Below, one piece after another: positions 52,700 through 64,000 of a stretch of DNA of 64,000 nt (position 1 is the first letter of the stretch; every line of letters begins with the position of its first letter). The stretch comes from Strigamia acuminata (taxonomy: Eukaryota; Arthropoda; Chilopoda; Geophilomorpha; Linotaeniidae). The DNA lies in contig OX442318.1 of the NCBI GenBank assembly GCA_949358305.1, positions 1,598,501-1,662,500 on the forward strand. Direction: 5' to 3'. The translations under genes were made by a program, and so were the position numbers. Under the pieces are notes generated by a model. The model worked only from the letters and a program-made list of their open reading frames with translations, was not told the origin of the DNA and searched no databases.

Positions 52700-55050
52700 G
52701 CTTTTTTTTCCCTTTTCGTGTCAATAGCCCCCAGATGACTAATTACAGGAAGAATCTCCCTGCTTGATCGAGTAGTCATGCCTGAAAAAATGCCGTAATT
52801 TATCTCGATCTATTACATTTAGGAAGGAAAAAAACAATACAAACACAAAATAACAACAGGAAATGAATTTCACGTGTCAAAAACATCGATTTTTACACAA
52901 AAATCAATCAAAAAAATAATTTAAATAATTAAAATATTAAAAAATCGTTTATTTTTGCTTATTTTTAAAGAAAACAATAAAAATAATCGATTAAATTTTA
53001 TTTTATAAAATTTCCGCAATTAAAAGTTTGTCACACAGTTTCTGGTCCAAATCCTAGTGACAAAAAAACGAACTATGTCGCACCACGCCGTGTCTTTTAA
53101 TCATTCCAATACGTGATTGGCCGACACGATTTTCGATTATAGACCGTTAAATTCGGCCGAAAAAAAAACGCGAAAAAAAATCAGCGAAATAAAACGAATA
53201 AATCGAGTTTGGTGAAAGTTGAAGTCATGAAACTGGTAATGGATTTCCATTTTATTTGGCCGACCTTGGGCCGCACCCATACATCGATTCCATCGTCATG
53301 GCAACGCCTAATAACAAGGGGGGGGGAGGTTACGCCATGTTGCCCCGAAAACAGCCTCTTGAATGGCGCGAGCAAATATGAAGATCAAACACAGATCCCA
53401 CACTTTTTATACATGGAATTGGAAGAAATCGAATTCCGAACACCCGGTTGGATATCTGGATCGATGGATTGAGCGTTCGGCGGCGATTTGTGGGCAAAAC
53501 TAACTACTTGGCACACTTACCCAAACAGGTAACCGAAGTCAATAATTTTCCATTTTTTCCAGTTTCTGGCTTTTCTTTTTTTATTTTTATTTTTATTTTT
53601 TTTTAGTTTTAATTTCACGTAGGAATTAAGTTGTGTTTTCAAAACAAATAATTAGCATCAGTTTTGTCACATTTTTTTTCAAAACCGGATGTGGTTAATT
53701 GCATGGTTATGCTGTCTAAAAGTCAAATTGGTAGTTTATAACAAATTGGTTACTATGGCTACTAATGGACGTTTTTATTCGACGGATCACGCACATCGGA
53801 GTTACCGATTACCGTATTTTAAGTTTCGGGGCTCGGGATTTCGACATAAACATGAAATACTCAGAGAATAAAATCATTTTTGTGGTTTCGTGGGCAGCCA
53901 TCTTGCACGGGGTACGGTGCGGGCTTTTACCGTATTACCCCGCTGTACGTGGGATAACCAACTTTTAGTTGTTTCAATCACCGGATGAATAATTGAGTTG
54001 TAATTTGGGCTAGAAGTTTGAGTTTTCTTGATATTCTGAAGGTTATTATTAAAATTTGGGTAAATTTATAGAAATTTAGGCCAATTTCCTACATTTTGAA
54101 GTAATCCGGTAGTAGTTTTTTTGGGGCCCTCACAAAGAGGGGCCCTGCACTTTTAAATTCAAAGAAAAATTTTTTTGGGGTGCTGCACTGTAAACTTTAT
54201 CCAGAGGTTCAGCAAAACCTCAGCCGGCTGGTCATTGTCAAGGTTCGACAAATACCGGCTCTCGGTCACCATGGTGTCGGAATTCTTTAGCTGGATCGTG
54301 AGAAAAATGGGCTGGGTCATGAATTGTTTTTTAGTTTTGTCGACCCCTGGTCATAGGTGACTACCGGGTTTTTCGTGGGATACAAAATGGGGAGCAAATT
54401 GGAGTTAGCATAAATTATGCATGAATAATTCCAGCGCAAGGAAAGTTGCAATTCCAGTCTTTTCGCTCCGGATATTGATTTTTGTGTGTGTGTGTGTGGT
54501 TTGTGTTATCGCTTACCTTGGTAACTGGGAGGTGTAAGATGACTTTTTTCTTTGCGTGTCACTTGATATTTTTATTTTGAAGAAAGTGGAAGTGTGTGCA
54601 GCTATTTCTCTGCTTAGGCCTAATTCTTGTTTTGTCTTACAATCTAGCAGCCATGATTAATACATGGGAAACTAAAATGAAAATGTCAATGGAAGAGAGT
54701 TTACCGAAGGTTTGTCTACAACAGCAAATGTTATGTTTTAAGTCACGTGTGTGTTTTGCTTGTGTGGCACATATTTAGGCTTAAAAACAAAAAGCCGGAC
54801 TCAATGGACGACCTAAATCCAGACAGTGGTGGAACTTTAAGTCTTTGTAATAAAAACATTAAGCTTTCCATCGAAAACCTATACGGATCTCCGGGCCCAT
54901 GCGAAGTCCGGGCGTATATGCGTATATATACTTTTATCTTGAATTGCATGATCAATATTCTTCTCTTCTTTGTACTTGTACGCTAATCTACATGCAAAGA
55001 GCAAGCTTTACTAGAGTGTGTGATTTGCCGCTTCAATTATGGATCTTTTG
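52700..55050. other. Spacer with no confident gene
   Basis: Weak candidates only. Open pieces at 54651-54711 (MINTWETKMKMSMEESLPK) and about 54790-54830 (PDSMDDLNPDSG) could be upstream exons of the gene at 55076, but the acceptor is poor. A (TG)n run lies at 54483-54500 and a GC-rich scrap, GGGGCCCTCACAAAGAGGGG, at 54123. Confidence 0.3.
53965..54115 (-). repeat. Dispersed repeat, copy 2 (inverted relative to copy 1)
   Basis: The reverse complement matches 1905-2060, including TAGGAAATTGGCCTAAATTT and TCAATTATTCATCCGG. Confidence 0.6.
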
Positions 55051-55075
55051 TGTGGTTTCAGGAGGCGCAGGTACC

Positions 55076-55807
55076 ATGCTTCCTATTGGGGTACGCATCA
55101 AAGTAAGGACGTCTACAAACTTGAGAAAAAGAAGCAGCGGCGTAGCGACAACATCGAAGAAGAACACTCCGGTTGTGGTTAAGAGATCGCAGCACAAAAA
55201 ACAAGCCGCACCTGCCAAGAAGTTTTTAAGGACTAGTAAAGACAGGGCGGCAAAGTTAGCAAAGAGGGAAGCGAAGAAACAGGCTTCAGAGGTAAGTCGC
55301 GTTTTTATCTCGCACGTGGGATCTGATCCTCGACTGTGTATTGATTTTCGACCACTAAATGAGCATATTTTGTATGGCAACCGTCGAAAAGTTTTGCGAG
55401 GAATTGGAGACTTAGCGTGTAGGCGGATGTTGCCGTGGTTTCCTGCACCCTTTGTTCGAGCGGCGTAGAACAGCAGCGCAGTACATGTTTCTGTTTTGCA
55501 GGAACGCCAATATCACGTGCTCAGTCGACGTCCGGCTTGGGCTGACGACCAAGGAGCGTTTTACGGAGTATATGGGTCGTATTACCACCACCAAATACAG
55601 CAAAAGAAAGATAAATATGTTGATAGTGATGATGTGAGCGAAGCTACAAGGATGAAGTTGGAAGAAGAGCAAAACAAAGCGTCGCAAGCGCACTTGAGAT
55701 GGTTGAAAAAGAAGAATAAAGTTACCGATGCAATCGCTGGCAAATTAGGGAGAAATGTACCGAACAAGAAGCCGGCGAGAGAAAAGGTATTCAGGAAGCG
55801 ACGATGA
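55076..55807 (+). CDS. Small lysine/arginine-rich protein, function unknown
   Basis: Two exons, 55076-55291 and 55502-55807 (173 residues), joined in phase 0 by GTAAGT and TTTTGCAG. The first half is strongly basic, with many KR and KK pairs and alternating K/A stretches, suggesting a nuclear or RNA-binding region. The second half has an aromatic block RRPAWADDQGAFYGVYGSYY, an acidic DSDDVSE patch and a helical, charged C-terminus ending FRKRR. I considered a ribosomal protein and rejected it because no ribosomal family signature is present. An acceptor TTTCAG at 55055-55060 suggests an upstream exon. AATAAA-type signals lie near 55976-55984. Confidence 0.6.
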
Positions 55808-57030
55808 ATGAAAAGAGGCAAAAATAGATGCAGTTGTGTTGCCTTTTTTATTTGTTAAGTGTCGTTTAAATATGAAATTTGGGAATGAAAACGCCGCTTT
55901 AATATTTGTTTTATTCAGACAACAAGCACTTTGCATTGGCATTGCACATTGCTCACGCGAATGTACGAAGTATGAATAATAAAAAAATATAAACGCACAG
56001 TTTGGTTTTTCATTTTTTTTTGTTGATTTTATTTTCTCACACGTTCTTAAGTTGGAGGATTAGAGGTAATAAAATTGAAGGATGCACCAATTGCTTTTTA
56101 TTGTTTTGTTTATGCATTCCTCTTTAGACACTAGAATGCCGAGCGATGTTGAATACTGAAATTTTATCTACTTTCCGAGCTTTCCTTTTTCCAGTCGAGT
56201 TGTGAATTTGAGTTTCCGTCAACCAGAATTTTAACATGACAAACACGTTTTAAAAATGAATGTCGTGCGACCAATCGGTCAATGTATTGACGTAGGAAAG
56301 CATTAAAGAGATATCCCGTCGGAGTCAACTACAAATATGTATTGATCTGTAAATTGCTCGGTCAATAGTCACTTTCACAAATCCTTAAGACAAACTTGGC
56401 TCTTCTTTGATACTGTGGGTCCATGGGGTCAAGTGTTGGCAGCCAATTTGAAACTTGCATTGGTGGTCAAATGGAAAAATTCAGTATTCAATATTTTAAA
56501 GGTGAACGACTCTTAGCGTTAAGACATCAAACAGAGTGCAAATATAGTTTAAATAATTGTGATGTGATGTCATCAAATCCTAGCCAACCCGGATCTTTTA
56601 GCTTGGTGATGTCACATCACGTAATATTGCATCAATAGCTGCATTCGACAAGATCAAATTGCTTTGAAAAGAAAAATTTGAAAATAGTCTGCTTGGCTAA
56701 TGGAATGATTGTGAAAATCCATTATTTATCGTGTTCGGGCCGATTGGTCGATCGTTTTCAGCTCTGCCTGGTTTCCAGGTTTCATTTGTACCTGCCAATT
56801 ACCGTTGTCGTTTGGTTGTATATGTAACCCATTCGAATGCATCAGGTTCAACGAGCATTGATCGGATGACCTAAAGCCGTCTTTACAAGGCTAGATGTAT
56901 TACTGCTAAATTTTTCAAATGACAATTAATCATTTGTTAGCCATTCCGAGGAGTCATTCATTTTGAATGAAGTCACGACTTTGAGCGAAGATGCAATTAC
57001 TAGCATAACCATAGAACTTGTTGAATGCAG
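55808..57030. other. Spacer and probable 5' intron of the TMEM200-like gene
   Basis: Mixed-composition, non-repetitive DNA. I see no exon I can support. The missing 5' exon of the gene ending at 57722 may lie here. Confidence 0.3.
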
Positions 57031-57722
57031 CCATAGATCTTTTGTTTAATAATAAATCGTTTGACTGTTTTAAGCCCCGTGATGGTGGTGCGGGCATCTT
57101 GTTGTACGTCGGTTTCATCCTGACCGTGATCGGACTCATTTTAACCGTTTTGGGCGCAGGTGAAGACGGATTCCGGAGTGCCGAACTCGGACTCATTGGC
57201 CCATCCCTCATCGGAATGGGAGCCTTTTTTGCCTTTCTCCGCGTCCTGACCTGCACCTGCCACCACAGATGTGCTCGTCTTTGTCCGCGATTCTGCCCGC
57301 CGCCTCCCGACCAACCGACCCAACCCACCACGGTGGTGTCCGCCGGCAACGTTCATCTAAAGCCGACCGTGGTGGCGTCGGCCGAAGACGTTCACATCCA
57401 GTCCGCTCTGCTGACGCCGAGCGACAGCCTCAATCCTATAGTTGACGCCGAGGCGCCCTTGTTGGCTGCCGACACGTACACTAGCGAAGGGGCCGCCGCG
57501 GCTCTCCCAACCGGTGTTGATCCCGGTCTAAACGATGTGATTAAAGTGAGTTTTGAGAACGAGATCAACAAAGACGACAGTGCCAGTGTCGACATTGATC
57601 TCACCGAATTCGAAGAAGTGGAACTGAACTCGCCGGAGTCGAGCACGCGATTCAAAAAGAGGTTTTTCGCATCCGCCGACAAAAGTGAAATAGTATTGGA
57701 TCCTAGTAAACTAGCTAGTTAA
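57031..57722 (+). CDS. Two-span membrane protein, TMEM200-like, last exon(s); 5' end not found
   Basis: An open frame runs from a likely acceptor (TGAATGCAG ending at 57030) to TAG-TTAA at 57720-57722. It has no in-frame ATG before the first span and an in-frame TAG just upstream, so upstream exon(s) are missing. Near the start is GAGILLYVGFILTVIGLIL, then a short loop, then LGLIGPSLIGMGAFFAFL. This spacing, and the IGPxLxGxG block, resemble the TMEM200 group. A Cys/His cluster follows (CTCHHRCARLCPRFCPP), then an acidic, Ser/Thr-rich cytosolic tail of about 140 residues with no recognised domain. PolyA-like AATAAA copies lie at about 57750-57770. The family call is tentative. Confidence 0.6.
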
Positions 57723-58280
57723 TTTTTCAACGAGACTTACATATAAATACATAAATAAATAAATATATATTATATTTACTTTTACAAGTGTGGATTGCAG
57801 TTGTATAGACTCGGATGTAAATAATAAAAGACAATATTGAGTTTCTATTCAGGAACTTTCTTGCACTCCTTACTCAGCCAGAGCCGAGATTGCAACTGAA
57901 TTATTGTTTGCACACAACCCACCACCTAGACTCTGTATCACACCATTGTATCACACTCAGCTTTGTTGTTCAGGCTACAATGAAGACGATGCATCGCACC
58001 ATTGTTTTTTATAGAATGCGCGCGCTAAAAGGCTTATTTTAGCCCTAAAAGTGGAATTCCGACGGTTTTATTGATGTAATCGTGGCGAAATTAGCACCAA
58101 ATTGGTGTAAACAAGAATTAGCGTATATTTTATTAATCGCGCCAATATTTGCTCGCATGAATATTTAAGCGGCTGAAATGCACAACATATTTCCATCATG
58201 CTCACGCACAAGCCCCAACCCTCTTTTTCTGTTGAGGTGTTGAACGCACCCACGTCCTCTCCTCTGATTGGTCGCTGCAG

Positions 58281-58411
58281 ATCCCAGTCTCAGCGCGCGT
58301 TTCATCTCGCATCTCCACAGACGCAGTGCTGTGTTTGATCCCAACTCCCAACCCCCCGTTCACGACCCCCTCCAGCCGCTCATGGCAACAAGCCCACTTT
58401 ATCTTGGCCAG
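58281..58411 (+). other. Possible internal exon, gene unknown
   Basis: A 131-nt open stretch lies between a good acceptor (GTCGCTGCAG) and a good donor (CAG|GTGAGA). Read open it gives a Pro-rich peptide containing LHRRSAVFDPNSQPPVHD. Base composition is exon-like. I found no partner exon and do not recognise the sequence. Confidence 0.25.
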
Positions 58412-61400
58412 GTGAGATTTTTCTTATTTTTATTAAGTGCGCCGCCATTTTGGCGGAAATTGGACAATTTGGCAGGTTTTAAAGATGAAGAAAAAGTGAT
58501 TGATTGCACGTTTGGTTTCGGTTGGTTTTTCAGGCGTTTTCGGTGAATTGTTGTGTTTTTTGTTGTTTTTTGGTGTGGGCAAATGCGTCGTATGCTAATC
58601 GTTGTCCCATTATTGGAGTTCGGATGAAGTAACGTGGTTTCCATGGCGACGGGAGGAAATGGGAGATATCTGCTAGTGTTGTTATTTATCTGGATGTTTT
58701 CATGCTTGAAAATTGGAATTTTTCCAATTTTAGTTGGACTGCTACAGGTTGATAAAAAATGTGAGTTGGAGTGGTGGTTGGTGCTGAATTGTGGGAAATT
58801 AGGGATGTTTGTAAGCCTAGGAGTGGTGGGTTCTCTACCTGTATTGTGCAGTTTGCTCAGTCTGTTCAATTTGGCTGCATCTTGTAGGTTAGGTGTGGCT
58901 TTTTTTTTTCTTTTCTTTTTTTTACTTTTTTTGTAAAGTGGTTTGGTTTGTGGATTTGTTGTTCTTACAATTTGGTATTTTAGGTTTTTGGGTTTTTTTG
59001 TGTTGTTTTATTGCTTAATATAATTTTTTTGGTTTTATTTAATTAAATGAATTAAATTTATTTTGATTTGTTTTGTTTATTTAAATAAATTGAATTTATT
59101 TTGTTGTATTTTGTTTAATTAAATAAATTGAATTTTTTTTATTTGCTTTGTTTAATTAAATAATTTGAATTTATTTTGTTTTGTTAATTAAATATTTGAA
59201 ATTTATTTTGTTTTGTTAATTAAATAATTTGAATTTATTTTGTTTAATTAAATAATTAGAATTTATTTTGTGTAATTATATAATTTGAATATATTTTGAC
59301 TAATTAAATAATTTGAATTTATGTTAGTTTGTTTAATTACAAAAAATTTCAACTCAATTTGTTTTGTTTATCAAAATACAAATTTCAAAATTGCTTTTTG
59401 GTTCCTTGTTTTATCAAAACAAAACCATTAGGAAATAGATTTTTGGAGATTGTTTTCTCTTTTTTATTGGGTTTATAGCTTTGTTTAAAAAACATGTTTT
59501 GAGAGTTATTGCTCCACATGATTTGTGCTCCACAACAAGCAATGTTTTACAATTGATTTATTGTTGGAAAATTCATTTTCAAACTTGCTGCCAAAATGGA
59601 ATGACCCAACCACTCTTAATCATTTCTAATTATTGTTAGAAATGCTCCAAAACCATCCCCAACTGCATAAAATTAACATTAAACAACTTTTTTAAACTAC
59701 AACATCTACAACAGCTAATCTCCAAGCAACCACACAATTACAAATGTGGTCTTGAGAGTGCCAGAGCAAACTATAGCAGCTCAAAAAGAAAGAGAAAGAA
59801 AATCAATGCCATTGATAAATGTTTAGTCGGCGTAGGCATACACTACACAGATTTCTCTTCGACTTTAAAAAAGGGAAGCCAATAAATGCTCCAAATGTGC
59901 TACACCTTATCGACACCATTTTTGGACATTTATTGGAATGTCATAAGAGATTTTTATCAAAAATATTTTTTGGTGAAATGATTGGTTAATATACCTACAT
60001 TTGACAAAAAAATTGGAAATATCGATTTTTTTTTATTGCAATTTTTTTTTTATATATTTTGCCGCAGAAATTATTTTTAATTTGCTTGAAAAGTTGTAAT
60101 AAATTTGTGAGCAAATTGAACATACGGGAAACGTCATTGGTTTCGCACTTGAGCGAACATTCCGAAAGTGATTTCCCATTCGCTCGCCATCAGGCCACAA
60201 ATTTGTAGAAAACTCAAATTGTTGAATTGGTATCCATGACAACAAGCTTTAAAAGCGTTTTTAGATGTCCAAAATGTTTCCCTTTTTACCGGCATACCGG
60301 TATAAGCTTTATGACTGAAACTACTAAAAGTTGGTAATCCTATGTACGGCACCATGCGGCTTAAAGCATGGTCATACGGTAGGTTTAAAGTTATACGTTA
60401 AACTTTGTTTAAAATTGCCCATACAAATTTCAGCTATCCCCTTCAAGATTGTCTGCTTAAGTTCCTGCTTGCCGTATATTTTGCTCCCAAACTAAAATAT
60501 TGATTTTAAGAAAATTGAGTTCTCCGTAAAACTAGTACGGAGTAATATTTTTTGTTAACAAAACTGAATAGGGAAAGTTCTTTCTTAGAATTAATGACCT
60601 TTGATTCAAGTTCAAGGTCAACCATTTTCTATTAGAATGTTTCAATTAGAAAGTTGCAGAGTACAAGCATTGCAGTGAAGCCTCAATATTCTATCTCAAG
60701 GTCAAAACGTTAAACCAGATGTGACCTTCGAACCAAGGTCAAAGATCATTATTAGTGACACATCAAAATGGCCAACAAGGAACGCTAAGTAAACATTGGT
60801 GTATAGTTAAATGAACAAGGAACTACTCGAAGTAGATCATCAACAACTAGCAATGCAATGTTGGTGTTGCTATGCAGTAATCAAATTATAGCGGGAACTT
60901 GGGAAATAACCATCGCCACGTGTGGAACTAGGATTATTCGCTTCAGGACGGGTTGCCCGGTAGTCTGGGAGCAGCTACTGACCCTTGGCTGCTGGACGTG
61001 AAGATATTGACATTCTACTGGAATTTATTACATTATAGACTGTTACTGGCGGCTCCTGCAGCGACAACTCAATTTTTTGAATATTTTCAACAATTTCGCT
61101 GTAGGTGGGTTTTCGGCTTTTCGCTTCTGCCACTTTTTTGGCATTACGCCACTGCAAGGGCAACCGGTGGATGTCCCTTTGGTAAACTCATGTTCCGGGA
61201 AGTGCCACGCTTGTCGCAAGCGCATCCGGAAGTTGTCGAACGACGACCGAAAGAGGTCAAGCAATAAGACAAGTTTACAATGCTGCGAATTGACGTGCGT
61301 ATAGTTGACAGGGCGTTGTTGCAGACATGGCTGAAAGATTTGTAGTTTGTTAGTCATGGTTTGTATTGTTTGTATCCAAACTGTGGCATTTTTTATTGCC

Positions 61401-64000
61401 AAGCCAACAACATGTGGGATGAAACACAGACATTTAGTTTGTGGCATATCACGAGGTAATTCCTTTGTGATAAATGAACGTTAAGGTGAATATGCCTGTT
61501 TAATGTCATTGCCGAAAAGCGGCTTTAAGTCGCCTTTCGATACTCCGATCCCCTAATGATGGCGGTTTGTGATGCGTAAACATTCTGCAAATTGTTCATT
61601 TGCTTAAAGGGGGGCTGAAAAGATAATTTTGCAACAAGAAAAGATAAACTCAAGAAAAGGATTGAGTTTACCCTAATTAGCTTCCTCGAGACTGTTATGG
61701 AGAGAACAAATCATTAGTTTAGTGACAGGAACGAGCAGTTTGAGGATAAAAATGGCGCTTCACTCGGCTAAACCCTGCAAGTGAGTTTGGGATTACATTT
61801 TGTTTTGTTTCCTCAAAAATGACAGTTTCTTCTTTTTTTTTTATTATTATTATTACTTCACGTCGTTTACTCGAAATGAGATGAAACTAGTTTTGACGCT
61901 TTAAAGGTGACGCTTCTACCTTACTACGTCATTCCGGAGAGAAACGAAGACCGGCTCAGAAATGTCGATAGTATTCAACAAAATTTCTCAAATTTGTCAG
62001 AATTTATCGAAAATGTAGAGATATGGAACAAACAAACTCTCGGATTTATCGAGAGCACTCTATATTGAATAATAAATAACTCCAGAAAAGCCGTTTCGAA
62101 GTCCGGGAAATAAGGCCGTGCGAAGCACGCTAGATTGGTTGTCTGCGTAAGCCCCAGTTAAAAGAGGGTTGCAGATGTTCTTGCCATAGTATCTGAAATC
62201 AGCAGAAAATACACCTATCAACTAAGATTTCCAAAAGGTCATCTGTTTTGCCATTACTACGCTGGTGTTGTATTCGAATACTTCGCTGTTCTGTTTTGCG
62301 GTTGATGATCTTAAATTGTGTTGGAGCGAAATTAAGGCGGTCGTTACATTGAGAAAATTAGCATAAGTGAATTTTAATAAGAAATTACTATAGGGGGGCA
62401 CTATGCAATATGACAAAATATAAAATTCTCAAAAGTAAGAAACGATGAACTTCTGAACATGCGGGTTTTGAAGATATTCGAATACAACAGAATTCTTTTA
62501 TTTTTGGGGTAAGATGGTAGTTCAAATTGTAATTCTCACAAAAACTAAGCTAGGCTTTGTAGTGTCGAGAGATTTTTTATAGCAGAAACTTACATGTTTG
62601 TGTTTGTCCGTTTAGCCAGCGTGCAGTTTTGTTAAGTGCCTTTAGGTTAATCGGCTCATGATCAGTGCCTAATCTTGATAATGGCACTAGCACCTAAATT
62701 ATTGCACATAACTGATACACCCTCTCTAAAAATGCTTTTGTAGTTACTTGCTTTTAATGTAGCTGATAATGGTACAATTGCTAAATAAATAAATAAGCCA
62801 CAGTGAAGCTTGTCCGGGAGACCAGTTTCGGCACTGATTTAATGGCCCACATGTTTTTCGACTCGGTCATACCCATCAAAAGAATCTTTTTCAAGCAGAG
62901 AGAGCGGTTCCCATTAAGGTGCAACTTGCGGAGCGGACGAAACACTCGCTTCAGATTAATAGGCCGCTTGAGAGAGAATTTACGCTTAGGCTTCCGGAGT
63001 CTTACGCAAGTGGGCGAGACTAAACTTGGCAAATACCCAGTGGCAATTTTAGCACTTGGAGGCCCTAGGCTAATATGAGTCTAGATGCCCGCAAGGCAAA
63101 TATGAGTCTAGAGGCCCGCAAGGCAAATAAGAGTCTAGAGGCCCGCAAGGTATTTTGCTGACATCAATAAAACAACGATGACTGATTTTCATCAAAAGAA
63201 GATTTGGGGTTTTTTGGGTTGTTCACTTATATTACATTTAGCAGAGGCAAGGATAAACAGAATTGCTTTATGCCACAATATAAACATTTCATTATCATGT
63301 CACCAATGTGCAACACTGTTTAGTTTCAACGAGCCACCTTGCCTTATCTTTCCGGCTTTAGTGAAATTACCTCTTTAAGATCTCGCAACCTCGGTTGATT
63401 TTCTACCGAGGTTGTTGGTTATTGGATAATGTTTTCTTCTGAAACCATATCGGTGTATTGTCCATAGCAATAAAGTATTAACGAAGGCTTATCGGACTCC
63501 GATGTTCCAAAATAGATTTTTCATTTCGTCTTAGTTATTTACAACCAACATAAAAAGACAGAGCATCCTTATAAAATGTGCATCATGGGATGACTTTACA
63601 TCTCATAAGACTTTGTTTAGAGTTCGATAAAAAACAACTAAGCTTTCCCGTATAATCAGTCGTCTTTAGGTTGTTTCAGCAGTCATCAGTCAGTATTACT
63701 CTGAGGAATGCTCATTCATTTTGTAGATGGTTTTGTTAGATCATCATTGTGTTGCAAGATCATCTAAGCCAAAAAGCTTAGTTATTTTTATTATTGGAAA
63801 TAAATTATGGGTGCTATTCTTATCGAACCGAAACACCGATAATTGCATACTTGGGTTTCTACTTTCTAATAAAATATTTATATTCAAATAATGTGCTGTG
63901 TACTGGAGGATGCAATCAACTAAGAAAGATTAGGAGCTATTCAACATGGTGAGATTGACATTTATCTTTATTAGCAGTACAGGTCTGAGGAATTCAAGAC
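58412..64000. other. Largely unassigned right end
   Basis: 59000-59400 is a degenerate TTTAATTAAATAATTTGAA stretch. 60250-60310 has a scrap of the dispersed repeat (TTTTTACCGGCATACCGG). 62803-63078 is an open frame without recognised content. 63070-63150 has three 28-29 bp tandem units of ATGAGTCTAGAGGCCCGCAA. The long ORFs near 61043-61447 show no domain. No RNA genes were recognised. Confidence 0.3.

Noticed and set aside
55076-55807. Ribosomal protein
   Set aside because: Basic and lysine-rich, but no ribosomal family signature is present.
61043-61447. 134-residue minus-strand ORF
   Set aside because: No domain, no supporting splice sites, composition like its surroundings.

Overview
This window is genomic DNA from a multicellular animal, probably an invertebrate. 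The genes are split into many short exons with GT-AG introns. Some introns are only 54-58 bp. Polyadenylation signals are visible, and the proteins are metazoan families: a multi-PDZ polarity scaffold, RASEF, DHX34, IRE1 and an ankyrin/SOCS-box protein. I cannot name the species. Introns and spacers are AT-rich; exons are clearly more GC-rich.

Layout. Positions 1-27288 (+) hold the 3' part of an MPDZ (MUPP1)-type scaffold: 32 exons joined in one open frame, 12 PDZ domains, 5' end outside the window. Positions 27864-33212 (-) hold a complete RASEF (EF-hands, coiled coil, Rab GTPase), convergent with MPDZ. Positions 34092-40648 (+) hold a complete DHX34 helicase, divergent from RASEF across about 880 bp. 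ERN1/IRE1, complete, follows on the same strand at 40917-48498. Positions 49256-51179 (-) hold an ankyrin-repeat SOCS-box protein. Positions 51944-52613 (-) hold a small two-membrane-span protein that I could not identify. Positions 55076-55807 (+) hold a small basic protein of unknown function. Positions 57031-57722 (+) hold the last exon of a two-span membrane protein resembling the TMEM200 group. The stretches 52.7-55.0 kb and 57.8-64 kb are mostly intergenic or intronic with little I can assign.

The exon models for MPDZ, RASEF, DHX34, ERN1, the SOCS-box gene and the two-span gene were built by hand. I matched reading phase at every junction and compared with family members from memory. 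The summed exon lengths are multiples of three in each case.

The genes do not form one pathway. MPDZ organises tight junctions and apical polarity, RASEF is a membrane-traffic GTPase, DHX34 acts in nonsense-mediated decay, and ERN1 is the unfolded-protein-response sensor.

The most distinctive non-coding content is of two kinds. First, almost every long intron carries its own AT-rich tandem array, very often with a 20-21 bp unit. Second, there are many short non-autonomous DNA transposons. One family has CGAGGGGGTAGCC-type inverted ends, 8-bp target duplications and a minisatellite core. Others include hAT-type, pogo-type and a TA-flanked element with perfect internal palindromes.
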